26,639 bases of DNA, from positions 1 through 26,639 of the forward strand of contig CAMPIG010000017.1 of the NCBI GenBank assembly GCA_946886255.1, read 5' to 3'. Shown one piece after another: positions 1 to 9,500 of this stretch; the stretch's first letter is position 1; each line of letters starts with the position of its first letter. The translations under genes and the position numbers were made by a program. The notes below the pieces were generated by a model, which did not search any database, had not been told where the DNA came from, and saw nothing but the letters and a program-made list of their open reading frames with translations. The DNA comes from an uncultured Cellvibrio sp. Its GTDB lineage: Bacteria > Pseudomonadota > Gammaproteobacteria > Pseudomonadales > Cellvibrionaceae.

Positions 1-532
1 TTTCGTCTGAGGCGCTGTCATGGGTACCGATAATAATGGCAACGACCTGGTCCAGTTTATGTTCAGCCAGCTTGGTTTTACCTGCTTCCATGGGACCGCC
101 GGATACAAAAACGACAGGGATGTTCAGGCGCATGGCCGCCATCAACATGCCGGGGGTGATCTTGTCGCAGTTGGAGATACAGACCAGAGCGTCTGCACAG
201 TGGGCGTTGACCATGTATTCCACAGAGTCAGCGATGATGTCGCGAGAAGGCAAGCTGTACAGCATTCCATCGTGGCCCATCGCAATACCATCGTCCACCG
301 CAATGGTATTAAATTCTTTGGCTACCCCGCCCGCTTTCTCCACTTCGCGCGCAACCAGCTGGCCCAGGTCTTTGAGGTGCACGTGGCCTGGTACAAATTG
401 GGTGAAGGAGTTGGCAATGGCAATAATGGGTTTATCAAAGTCCCCATCTTTCATGCCGGTTGCACGCCATAGCGCGCGAGCACCAGCCATATTGCGGCCA
501 GCGGTGGTGGTTTTGGAACGATAAACAGGCAT
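1..532 (-). CDS. ilvD: Dihydroxy-acid dehydratase, N-terminal part (runs off the left edge)
   Basis: IlvD dehydrates 2,3-dihydroxy-isovalerate and 2,3-dihydroxy-3-methylvalerate to the 2-keto acids in valine, leucine and isoleucine synthesis; it is a cytosolic Fe-S enzyme. The first 177 residues are visible, out of roughly 610 usual for the family. The start is [20 protein letters not shown], essentially the enterobacterial IlvD N-terminus. Other family motifs are [10 protein letters not shown] (about 41-50), [13 protein letters not shown] (about 78-90, metal-binding Asp) and the signature NCDKITPGM with cluster-ligand Cys at about 122. The ATG at 532 is preceded by GAGG seven bases away, which supports this start. 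It lies 134 bp downstream of argA on the same strand; that gap holds only a weak GCCC/GGGC inverted repeat, so co-transcription cannot be judged. Identification is secure; completeness cannot be assessed. Confidence 0.96.
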   Translation of the reverse strand, partial: MPVYRSKTTTAGRNMAGARALWRATGMKDGDFDKPIIAIANSFTQFVPGHVHLKDLGQLVAREVEKAGGVAKEFNTIAVDDGIAMGHDGMLYSLPSRDIIADSVEYMVNAHCADALVCISNCDKITPGMLMAAMRLNIPVVFVSGGPMEAGKTKLAEHKLDQVVAIIIGTHDSASDE

Positions 533-666
533 AGCCAACCTCGGTAGAAGCAATTTTTCAGAGTAGTAAAAAGTGGTCAATCATAGCAGAAAAGCCCGCA
601 AATGGCCTGTTGGGCATGAAGGGAGCGTTGCATGAACGTGCCGCTCCAAGGGTAGGAGCAGCTTAA

Positions 667-1983
667 CTAAACCAGATTTTTAACAAAGATTTTGGAATTG
701 CGCTGGTAGTTATACAAGCTCTGACGAGCCATAGGTAAATCGCTAAGGTTACCTTGAGCGAAGCCCTGTTCGATAAACCAATGGGCAGTCTGGGTTGTTA
801 GCAGAAAGAGTTGCTTGATGTGTTGTTTGCGTGCTTGCTTTTCCATGTGCTCCATCAACGTGGCGGCGCGCCCGCCCTTACGGTAGTCAGGATGCGTCGC
901 TACACAGGCGAGTTCTGCCATATCGCCATAAGGATAGAGCGCTGCGCACGCGATGATGGTGCCGTCCTTCTCCATGACGCTAAATTTGTTGATCTCCGTC
1001 TCCAGAACTTCGCGTGACCGCCGGACCAAAATGCCGTCATTTTCCATGGGGGTAATCAGTTCGATAATTCCGCCTACATCATCGATAGTCGCAGTACGAA
1101 GCTGTTCATATTGGCCGGAATACACCATGGTCCCCAAGCCGTCCAGGGTAAACAGCTCAGTCAATAATGCTCCGTCAGCGGCATAACTGACCAGTTGCGC
1201 GCGTGCTGCTCCCTGCAAACAAGTCAGGTAACAAGCGCTGAGCGCCTGACGCAGATCGGGATGAATCGTTTGACTTTCCGCCTCCAGAAATTCTTTGCAT
1301 TCTTGCAGGGATAGCTGCCGCACAAGCTCACCAGCGTTGTTGATGACGCCGTCCCCATTGATGAAGGCAATCAATTTGTCGGCCTTGATCGCGGTAGCGA
1401 CATGGGTCGCCACATCGCTGAAAGACAGGTTAAACACTTCGCCCGTAGGTGAATAGCCTAAGGGCGACAGCAGCGCAATAGCGCCGGAATCAAGGGCTGT
1501 TTGCAGAGACTTGGTATTCACCTTACGCACCTTGCCAGTGTGCTGCAGGTCAATACCATCAATCACACCATGAGGCATGGCAACTGCAAAATTACCGCTC
1601 AACACTTGCATGTGCGCGCCGTGCATGGGTGAATTGGGAAGGCCAGTGGACAGCATCGCTTCCATGGTGATCCGCGCTTCACCGATGGCCTGAATAACAC
1701 AATTCAAGCTAGCTCCATCAGTAATACGCAAATTGTGGTGGAATTGGCTCTGGGTGCCGGCCGCTTGCAAACGCGTATCTATCTGTGGTCGTGCGCCATG
1801 CACCACCACGAGACGCACCCCGAGGCTGTTGAGCAGGGCAATATCGTGGATGATGTTACTGAAGTTGTCATGCTTGAGTGCTTCGCCGGGGAGCATCAAA
1901 ACAAAGGTCTTGCCCCGATGCTTATTGATGTAAGGCGAGGAGTGGCGAAACCATTTGACGTAATCCTGGGAGTTAGTCGGCAC
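667..1983 (-). CDS. argA: Amino-acid N-acetyltransferase (N-acetylglutamate synthase)
   Basis: ArgA acetylates glutamate with acetyl-CoA, the first step of arginine synthesis. The protein has the classical two-domain form: an N-terminal amino-acid-kinase-like domain (about residues 15-280; FRHSSPYINKHRGKTFVLML, VVVHGARPQID) and a C-terminal GNAT acetyltransferase domain (about 295-438; ATIDDVGGIIELITPME, then ACVATHPDYRKGGRAATLME for acetyl-CoA binding, ending LYNYQRNSKIFVKNLV). It aligns along its whole length with E. coli ArgA as I remember it (about 440 residues). An ATG lies 33 bp further upstream, but I chose the GTG at 1983: it has GGAAGAG eight bases upstream and gives the expected N-terminus. 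It lies about 80 bp downstream of argE on the same strand, so an arginine operon is likely. In this family the kinase-like domain is where arginine feedback acts. Confidence 0.95.
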   Translation of the reverse strand: MPTNSQDYVKWFRHSSPYINKHRGKTFVLMLPGEALKHDNFSNIIHDIALLNSLGVRLVVVHGARPQIDTRLQAAGTQSQFHHNLRITDGASLNCVIQAIGEARITMEAMLSTGLPNSPMHGAHMQVLSGNFAVAMPHGVIDGIDLQHTGKVRKVNTKSLQTALDSGAIALLSPLGYSPTGEVFNLSFSDVATHVATAIKADKLIAFINGDGVINNAGELVRQLSLQECKEFLEAESQTIHPDLRQALSACYLTCLQGAARAQLVSYAADGALLTELFTLDGLGTMVYSGQYEQLRTATIDDVGGIIELITPMENDGILVRRSREVLETEINKFSVMEKDGTIIACAALYPYGDMAELACVATHPDYRKGGRAATLMEHMEKQARKQHIKQLFLLTTQTAHWFIEQGFAQGNLSDLPMARQSLYNYQRNSKIFVKNLV

Positions 1984-2064
1984 GATCTTTTCTCTTCCAA
2001 TAACAAGGTAATGCAAGCTTAGCGGTAAATCTCGACAAACAGAAGACGACGGTCGGCGTCTGGT

Positions 2065-3216
2065 TTACTCGAGACAGAATTTTTTTATCAAGCCGCGAAT
2101 AATATTGATTGCTGGCTCAATTTGTCGGGTATCAATAAATTCATCCGGCTGGTGGGCTTGATTGATTGAGCCTGGACCGAGCACCACAGTTTGCATACCC
2201 AGCTGTTGCATAAAGGGTGCTTCAGTTGCAAAAGCCACACTTTCGCTGCGATGACCTGTGAGTGCTTCGCAAGTTTGGATCAGCGCAGAATGCTCGTCTT
2301 CAGCAAAGGCATCCACGCCTTCAAACAAAGAAGATAAAACAATATCGGTGCCGGTTGCCTGGGCAATCGGGTGCAATCGCTGCTGAATAATACTACGCAA
2401 TTCATCATTATCCATGCCGGGCAATAAACGCAGATCAAAATGTAATTCGCATTCAGCACAAATACGATTTGCGCCATCGCCACCGTGTATACACCCAAGG
2501 TTCAGTGTCGGTACGGCTACAGCAAAGCCGGGATTGCGATAACGTGATTGTAATTCAGTGCGCAAGCCTACCAATTCATTCATAACCAGATTCATGCTAT
2601 CAAGCGCGCTCTTGCCCAAGGCGGGATTGGAGGAGTGGCCGCTGCGACCTTGTACCCGAACGGCCTCCATCATGATGCCTTTATGCATACGCACCGGAAC
2701 CAGTTCGGTGGGCTCGCCAATAACAGCATAGCGTCCTTTGGGAGTCCCGCTTGCGGCCAGCGCGCGAGCGCCACTCATACTGCTTTCTTCATCAGCAGTG
2801 GCAAGAATAATCACGGGATGCTTCAGCGGTGTTTGTAGGAAAGGTTTTATTGCTTCAATGATAACGGGGAAAAATCCTTTCATATCCGTGGCGCCCAGGC
2901 CAAACAGTTTGCCGTCTTTCTCTATCAACTTAAATGGATCGCTCTGCCAGCGATACTTGTCATAGGGGACGGTATCGCTATGTCCGGCCAATACTAATCC
3001 ACCCTCACCTTCGCCGAGCGTGGCAATTAAATTTGCTTTGCCCTGCTGCTTCAAAGGCATAATGTGAGTGCGCAATCCCATCTCATTCAGCCAATTCGCT
3101 AACAATTCGATAACTGGCAAATTTGGCATGTCCCATTCAGGCACGGCACAACTCACCGATGGAATAGCAACCAATTGTTGTAATTGCTGTTGGTATTGTT
3201 TGGCATTAAAAGTCAT
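2065..3216 (-). CDS. argE: Acetylornithine deacetylase
   Basis: ArgE hydrolyses N2-acetylornithine to ornithine and acetate, the step of the linear arginine pathway that makes ArgA run continuously. It is an M20-family metallopeptidase homologue of 383 residues, the normal family length. Visible metal and catalytic motifs are LAGHSDTVPYD (His79), GLGATDMKGFF (Asp111, bridging ligand), ATADEESSMSGAR (Glu143 catalytic, Glu144 ligand), GEPT (Glu168) and SINQAHQPDEFI near the C-terminus with the last His ligand. HGGDGANRICAECELHFDLRL lies in the dimerisation domain. The ATG at 3216 has only a weak ribosome binding site. It is first in the argE-argA pair and divergent from the halogenase starting at 3392, so the 175-bp gap should hold both promoters; no convincing ARG box was found there. 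The argA plus argE pairing indicates a non-cyclic arginine pathway. Confidence 0.95.
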   Translation of the reverse strand: MTFNAKQYQQQLQQLVAIPSVSCAVPEWDMPNLPVIELLANWLNEMGLRTHIMPLKQQGKANLIATLGEGEGGLVLAGHSDTVPYDKYRWQSDPFKLIEKDGKLFGLGATDMKGFFPVIIEAIKPFLQTPLKHPVIILATADEESSMSGARALAASGTPKGRYAVIGEPTELVPVRMHKGIMMEAVRVQGRSGHSSNPALGKSALDSMNLVMNELVGLRTELQSRYRNPGFAVAVPTLNLGCIHGGDGANRICAECELHFDLRLLPGMDNDELRSIIQQRLHPIAQATGTDIVLSSLFEGVDAFAEDEHSALIQTCEALTGHRSESVAFATEAPFMQQLGMQTVVLGPGSINQAHQPDEFIDTRQIEPAINIIRGLIKKFCLE

Positions 3217-3391
3217 AACTAATCAAGGTCGTGTAGTAGAGGTGTCATGGTGTGCAGGAGCTCTTATCATACTCCAGATAGACAAACGCATGACCATCAA
3301 TATCCGTATTCACCGGTGGGTTCAGTCGGTGGACGCTATTTGGCATTAACGATATGCTTCGTTGCAATGTCACGCTTGTCGGAGAGTAGCC

Positions 3392-4894
3392 TTGAGCGAA
3401 CGCGTAAATAATATTGTTATTGTGGGTGGCGGCACTGCCGGTTGGATGGCGGCGGCAAGCCTGGCACGTTTCTTTGAAGGAAAACCTTCCCATATTGTCT
3501 TGGTTGAATCTGACCAGATTGGTACTGTTGGTGTGGGTGAAGCAACGATACCAGGCATCCGTGCATTTAATCTTTCATTGGGTATTGATGAAATCGATTT
3601 TATCAAAAAGACCAACGCTACCTTCAAGCTGGGTATTGAGTTTCGTAATTGGCACCAGAACAACACCACTTTTTTTCATCCGTTTGCGGCTTATGGTTTG
3701 TCATTAAACGGTGTGGAGTTTCATCATTACATTGCGCGCTTGCGTGCCGCAGGCGAAACCATTGATATAGCGGACTACAGCTTTCCTATTCAGCTGGCGC
3801 GGCGCGGACATTTTGCCCAGCCCCATGAAAAGCCACCGACCCCACTTGCCGATTATGGTTATGCTTATCATTTTGATGCGGCGCTTTATGCATCCTATTT
3901 GCGTGACTACGCCATAGCGCGCGGCGTCGTTCGCATAGAAGGCAAAATTGCCTCGGTCAAGTTGCATCCAGATGACGGATTTATTAAATCGGTGATCATG
4001 GACAATAACGCAGAAATCGCGGGGCAACTTTTTATTGATTGTTCCGGGTTTCGCGGATTACTGATTGAAGAAACGCTCCATACCGGCTATGACGATTGGC
4101 GTTGTTGGCTACCCTGTGACCGCGCCATAGCAGTGCAAAGTGAGTTGACAGGAGAGCCTGCACCCTACACGCGCACCACCGCCCATGAAGCCGGTTGGCA
4201 ATGGCGAATTCCACTGCAACACCGCACAGGTAATGGTTATGTTTATGCCAGCCGTTTTATTAGCGATGAACAAGCCAGGCAGACATTGCTGACACATCTT
4301 GATGGCGAACCGATAAAACAGCCGCGTCAGTTTGATTTTGTCACCGGGCGACGAAAAAAAATCTGGAATAAAAATTGTTTTGCACTGGGGCTCGCTTCCG
4401 GTTTTCTTGAGCCACTGGAATCGACCAGTATTTCATTGATTCAAACGGGCATCAGTAAGCTGTTGCAATTTTTCCCCGATGTAAGCTTCAACGCGCACGA
4501 TATAGCCGAGGTTAATCGTCTGCATCACCACGAATTCGAACGTATACGTGATTTTCTTATTTTGCATTACAAGGCCACCGGGCGAAATGATACAGCATTC
4601 TGGCGCTTCTGCCAGGAAATGCCTGTACCGGATTCACTCGCCCATAAGATGCGGGTCTATGAAAGCCGTGGACATCTGGTGATGTATGATCCGGAGGCTT
4701 TCGAGAAAGAAAGCTGGGTGACCATGTATATGGGGTTTCACCATTATGCCAAGCGTTATGATGAGCGCGCCGATAATATCAGCCTGGATGAATTAAAAAA
4801 TCAATTGGCCAAGATGCGGCAGATGATTCAAATTGCCGCCGACCAAGCAATGAGTCACGGCGATTTTATTGCCCGCCATTGTGCAGCAGAGTGA
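3392..4894 (+). CDS. Flavin-dependent halogenase of the tryptophan halogenase family (paralogue 1)
   Basis: The family uses FADH2, O2 and halide to make HOCl or HOBr, relayed by a lysine to an electron-rich substrate. Visible motifs are IVGGGTAGWM near the N-terminus (FAD binding), VGVGEATIP, ATFKLGIEFRNW with the conserved Lys at residue 79, AGWQWRIPLQ (the WxWxIP halogenase motif) and FLEPLESTS with the partner Glu at about 343. The enzyme therefore looks intact; 500 residues is normal. I chose the TTG at 3392 because GGAGAG lies five bases upstream and it puts the FAD motif close to the N-terminus; an in-frame TTG ten codons earlier lacks a site. The natural substrate is unknown. Members next to TonB-dependent receptors are common in Xanthomonas, Caulobacter and relatives, where they are probably not free-tryptophan halogenases. 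It is convergent with a paralogue (4896-6407), stop codons one base apart. Confidence 0.9.
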   Translation: MSERVNNIVIVGGGTAGWMAAASLARFFEGKPSHIVLVESDQIGTVGVGEATIPGIRAFNLSLGIDEIDFIKKTNATFKLGIEFRNWHQNNTTFFHPFAAYGLSLNGVEFHHYIARLRAAGETIDIADYSFPIQLARRGHFAQPHEKPPTPLADYGYAYHFDAALYASYLRDYAIARGVVRIEGKIASVKLHPDDGFIKSVIMDNNAEIAGQLFIDCSGFRGLLIEETLHTGYDDWRCWLPCDRAIAVQSELTGEPAPYTRTTAHEAGWQWRIPLQHRTGNGYVYASRFISDEQARQTLLTHLDGEPIKQPRQFDFVTGRRKKIWNKNCFALGLASGFLEPLESTSISLIQTGISKLLQFFPDVSFNAHDIAEVNRLHHHEFERIRDFLILHYKATGRNDTAFWRFCQEMPVPDSLAHKMRVYESRGHLVMYDPEAFEKESWVTMYMGFHHYAKRYDERADNISLDELKNQLAKMRQMIQIAADQAMSHGDFIARHCAAE

Positions 4895-4895
4895 C

Positions 4896-6407
4896 TTATG
4901 CGTTAACAGCACAGTTGGCCGCAATAAACTCCTCATGTGTCGGCACGGTATTCACCGCGTGCTGAATAGAGTTACGCATCTCTGCCAGGCTTTGCTCAAG
5001 ATAATTTTCGTCCAGTTGATTTACGCGGCTGTCGTAAGCTTGCGGCAATATTCCAAAACCGTGGTAGATGGCAAGCCAACTGGGTGGGCCAAAAATTTCT
5101 ATGGGATAACGAATCAATTCTCCTCTGGTAGTAAACCCATCAATCTTATTTTGCAAAAGCTCCGGAACGGCTGTTGTGCGACACTGATCCCACAGCGGCT
5201 CGCCGTGCCGTTGGTTGGCTTTGTAGTGCAGGATAATAAAATCCCTGACACGCTCATATTCCTGCGCTGTCAGATGGTTGAATTTATCAATCTCAGTCTG
5301 GGTATAATAAGGACGAGGAAAGCTGTGGCGAATTTTTTCAATGGCAGTTTCCACTAGGGCAATACTCGTTGACTCCAGTGGCTCCAGAAAGCCGCTGGCC
5401 AAGCCAATCGCAATACAGTTTTTGTTCCAGGCTTGTTTGCGTCTGCCGGCAGTAAAATTGAAGCGGCGCGGCTCATGCAATAAATGGCCGTTAATGCTTT
5501 TCTTCAAAATTGCAATGGCCTCATCTTCACTCATATACCGACTGCAATAAACATGACCATTTCCCTGGCGATGTTGCAATGGAATTCGCCACTGCCATCC
5601 TGCTTTGTGTGCCTGACTTATCGTATATGGCGGCGGGTTGCCTGCCAGTTCACTTTGCATCGCTACAGCACTGTCGCATAACAGCCATTCGCTCCAATCT
5701 TCATAACCGGTTTTTAATGTTTGCTCGATCAGCAGCGCACGAAATCCGGAACAATCGATAAATAAATCTCCGCTAATTTCATCACCATTATCCAACTGTA
5801 ATGATGCTAAAGAGCCATCAGTTGAATTCTGCTGCACCGCATGGATGCGTGCATCAATACGTTTTACACCATGTTGCTCAGCGTATTCGCGCATAAGCTT
5901 GGCGAACAGCGCCGCATCGAAATGCAACGCCCAATCAAATACGGATAACTCGGACGGTGGGTTAGGTGAGGGCTCGATAAATTTATGGTGCTCAGCCAGC
6001 TGTACCCCCAAAGAATACTCCGGCAAGTCACCAGCGGCTTCGCCTCGTTCGCGCAACTTCATCCAGTAGTGATGGAATTCCACCCCGTTGGCGCGTTGCC
6101 CATAAAGACCGAAAGGGTGAATAAACTGACTGCCCGTGCTATGCCAATCACGAAACTGAATACCGAGCTTGCAGGTAGCGCGCGTGGCTCGCATAACATC
6201 GAGATCCTTCATGCCCAGCTCCGCATAGAAGCGTCGCAATGTCGGTATAGTCGCCTCGCCGACACCCACGGTGCCTATCTCTGATGACTCCACCAAGGTA
6301 AGTGCAACCGAGGTTTTGCGAAAGTGTTTGCTCAGGCTGGCGGCAGTCATCCAACCAGCAGTGCCGCCACCGACAATAATGATTTTGCTTACAGGCTTTT
6401 TCTGCAC
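4896..6407 (-). CDS. Flavin-dependent halogenase of the tryptophan halogenase family (paralogue 2)
   Basis: This is the same family as the gene at 3392, clearly paralogous over the whole length (by eye about half the residues match). Visible are IIIVGGGTAGWMTAASLSKH (FAD), TVGVGEATIPTL, ATCKLGIQFRDW with the catalytic Lys at about residue 80, AGWQWRIPLQHRQGNGHVY (WxWxIP) and FLEPLESTSIALVE with the catalytic Glu. Both paralogues end in a similar HxxFIAxxCA-like tail. The open frame extends 19 codons further upstream, but I chose the GTG at 6407, with AGG about seven bases upstream, because it gives an N-terminus matching paralogue 1; this start is less certain. It lies downstream of the TonB-dependent receptor on the same strand, across a terminator hairpin at 6466-6502, so it could be expressed by read-through or by its own promoter. 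A role in modifying the receptor's ligand is inference. Confidence 0.88.
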   Translation of the reverse strand: MQKKPVSKIIIVGGGTAGWMTAASLSKHFRKTSVALTLVESSEIGTVGVGEATIPTLRRFYAELGMKDLDVMRATRATCKLGIQFRDWHSTGSQFIHPFGLYGQRANGVEFHHYWMKLRERGEAAGDLPEYSLGVQLAEHHKFIEPSPNPPSELSVFDWALHFDAALFAKLMREYAEQHGVKRIDARIHAVQQNSTDGSLASLQLDNGDEISGDLFIDCSGFRALLIEQTLKTGYEDWSEWLLCDSAVAMQSELAGNPPPYTISQAHKAGWQWRIPLQHRQGNGHVYCSRYMSEDEAIAILKKSINGHLLHEPRRFNFTAGRRKQAWNKNCIAIGLASGFLEPLESTSIALVETAIEKIRHSFPRPYYTQTEIDKFNHLTAQEYERVRDFIILHYKANQRHGEPLWDQCRTTAVPELLQNKIDGFTTRGELIRYPIEIFGPPSWLAIYHGFGILPQAYDSRVNQLDENYLEQSLAEMRNSIQHAVNTVPTHEEFIAANCAVNA

Positions 6408-6460
6408 GGGAAACCTATAGATAAAAAATGATCGCTTATTATTAATTGTTATCGCAAGAA

Positions 6461-6502
6461 GCAAAAACCGTCGTAGCTGTCTTGCGACAAGCTACGACGG
6501 TT
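6461..6502 (-). terminator. Intrinsic terminator after the TonB-dependent receptor
   Basis: An inverted repeat AACCGTCGTAGC...GCTACGACGGTT (12 bp, extended by TGTC/GACA with one bulged base) closes a TTGC loop. Read on the minus strand it is followed by a run of five T (6467-6463). It lies 53 bp beyond the receptor stop and 59 bp before the chosen start of halogenase 2, so it could limit read-through into that gene. Confidence 0.8.
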
Positions 6503-6554
6503 CCTGTTGTACCAAAGAGCGCGGTTGTTGAAAAGCACTCTTTATTGCAAGTCT

Positions 6555-9500
6555 CTAGAAGTTTACGCGAGCTCCCAATGCCCAGCGTGCTTCGTAGATG
6601 TTTTGATAGGCTTTTTGATCCTCATAAGCTAGGTAAGTTTGCTGGAACTCTTCATTAATATTTGATCCATTAATGTAGAGATCAAGGTTATCAGTAACAG
6701 TCCAGGTAACGTTTAAATCAAGTTGCCCGTAATCGTCCTGATAAAGTGGTTGATAACCAACGGCAGATGTACCTTGAGTAATCAAGCGAGCCGAACGGAA
6801 GTTGTAAGCTAAACGAGCGGATAAAAATTCATTCTCGAACCAACCTACAATGTTGTAAGTATCTTCAGAGTTGTTCGGAAACGGTAATTCATCTCCTAAA
6901 TGATCAGTAGTGTCTTGAGAGCTATCAGAAAATGTGTAGTTGACATCAAACCCGAAATTGGAAATAAATCCCTCGGTGAAATCAGCAAATGCCATTTTGG
7001 CTGCAAGCTCAACCCCCTGGACCTTCCCGCCTGAGCCTTGCACTGGCGCAGTGAATTCGTAGGGACCACGGAAAATCCCATCTGCGTCGGGCTCATCGAC
7101 CCAAACTGAACCGCCAGTAACGAAGCTGTCAATTTCAATATGAAATAAAGCAGCGCTCAGAGAGGAGGCATTGCCGAGGTACCATTCTGCGGATAAATCA
7201 ATGTTCTCGCCACGAGTGGGGTCGAGCTCCGGGTTGCCCGCTAGAGATCCATTGCTAATACGCATACAGTTACAGTCTTCATTGAAGACTCGACCTACCG
7301 ATTTAGCGCCGCCCCAGTCCAAAAGATTCAGAGGTTGCATGGTTTCGCCATAACCGAAGCGAATTTTCACATCATCCGTAACGTCATAAGCAAGGTTTAA
7401 GCTTGGCAATACGTCTGTATAGCTACGCTGGGTGACTTCATCTCCGGCGTCATAATTGACACCTGAGTGGGGTACCGCATCACCAGTAACATTTTGAATA
7501 ATCGTGAGATCGGTTTCGACTACTTTTACGCCCAGATTACCGGTGAGGTTTCCTGCTGCGAAATGAATTTGTGAAAAGTAACTAAATTCATCTAGAGCTA
7601 CGCCGTAACTTTGCCCTGGCTGGTTAAATTTAGTTTGGGCACCGAAAACTTTTTCTTGGTAGGCAAGGGTATTATCGAGCTCGCGGGGATCCACTGCCCA
7701 CACGCCTGGAAGTCCTTTGACCGGACCAAAATCATCAACCCAAACGACGTTATTCCATTGGTCAATTCGAGTGGGCGGCAGCAAGGTATACCCCATGAAA
7801 TTTTCACGTTGCCCTACAACGACACCATCCTCGACTACGTCATATAAAACGCGGTCTCCATTTTCATCAACTTCGTATTCGCCTTGAATCAGGTCAGGGT
7901 CACACTCTGCGGTGCCTGCAAATTGATCTACGGCTTTCCATTGGGCGGAGCAGCCTGTCTCAGGAAAATTTCCGAAATATGAGAAAACATTGTGATCAAC
8001 GGTGCGTTCACTCTGCCGCAAACCGAAATCAACGGCGGTAATAAACGGGGTTTCGTCAAATCTATACTTCCACTTTGTGCTGAAGGTATTCATGGTGGCG
8101 TCATCATCAGTATTGTTTTCCGATGACATAGCGCCGACATGATATGAATCTTTGCTGGCCATATAATCAGCCACTGTCATCATTCCTTGACCACCATTAA
8201 CGACTTGGTCAAAGCCGCCAAATACTGGATGCTTACCGGATGCATCATAGGTGATGCGGAAGTCGTCATCTTCAATACCACCAGGTGAGAAGTCAGCCGC
8301 GCAGCCACCCAGCTCACCGATAATCTCTTGGTCAGGCCCACAGTAAATGGAGTCGCCTGGCATCAACCCTCCTGGTCCTGTTACCAGCGTGCCTTGGTCG
8401 ATACTTAACATATCTCCTTCAACATAACCGTGGCGCATGCTTGCAGTGGCATCAGCACGAGTGACACGCACTTGCCCAGTCAATGGTCCGCCATTGTCAA
8501 AATTCAATTCAATGCTGCCATTGCTGGATTCTTCTTCGTTGAAATTGACTTGGGTGAAAGACTGCAGGCGATAAGGCCTAGCACTAAAGGAGTTAACGGT
8601 TCGCCAAGTGGAGCCGTCTTCCTTATCGGTGAAACTGGAGTCGAGAAAATCTTGTGCGTAAGCATAATCGGAGAATGTCTGCCAGCGATTGTTGTGGGAA
8701 AAGCCAGCGCGACGGTTGTAGCGTTCTTGTTTGCTATAGAAGTAATCGGCAACCAGTTCAACACTATCGGTTACTTGAGCTTGGAAAGACAAATTGAGCC
8801 CGTCACGAGTACGCTCTTCCTCTTTGTGAAAAGCAGCAAAGCCTTGAGGTACAACATGATTAATGTCGGCATCTATAGCCGGAGTGCCCCACGTGTGATT
8901 ATCATTGGTTGCGCCGATTCCACCATTCTCGGATGTATCAAAATAACCATTGTAATCGGTAGCCAGATTTTTCTCGGTAGTAACAGCGCTAACCAAAAAG
9001 CCCACAGTGTCATTTTGCCAGCCAACCAAACCACTGATAGTTGGATCTATTTCCTCGCTAAATGAACCGTAGTCGCCTTCTGCGGTTGCTGAAAAAGTCC
9101 AGCCCTCATCCAAATCAAAGGGCCGGCGTGTTTTCAAATCCACGGTGCCGGAGATGCCTAAGGTGGTGAGGCTTGCAAGCGGTGATTTATAAACATCTGC
9201 TCCGGAAAAAAGTTGTGATGGAAGATCACCAAAGTCAGCGCCGGCGGTATCAATCGTCGTTGCACTCAGAAATGTTTCGCCATTCAATGAGGTAGCTACA
9301 TTACTCAAACCGCGGATCTGCACCGGGCCACCCTCACCGGCAGTCCGTTCTACCTGAATGCCAGGAATACGCTGGAGTGAGTCAGAAATGGTCACGTCAG
9401 GTAATTTACCAATGTCTTCAGCGGAAATCGCATCGACGACGGAGGTGGCATTTCGCTTGGTGTTAACGGCATTTTGTTGCGACGCATAAACGCCCGTTAC

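Noticed and set aside
590..625. GCCC/GGGC hairpin before ilvD as terminator of the arg genes
   Set aside because: The stem is only four base pairs with a long loop; the four T that follow are not enough to call a terminator.
3217..3391. ARG-box-like TCAAT...ATTCA between argE and halogenase 1
   Set aside because: The half-site spacing is 16 rather than 14 bases and one half is mismatched, so it does not fit an ArgR site.
8430..9065. 211-codon plus-strand frame inside the TonB-dependent receptor
   Set aside because: It is the reverse-strand shadow of an unambiguous receptor frame, with no recognisable domain and no ribosome site.
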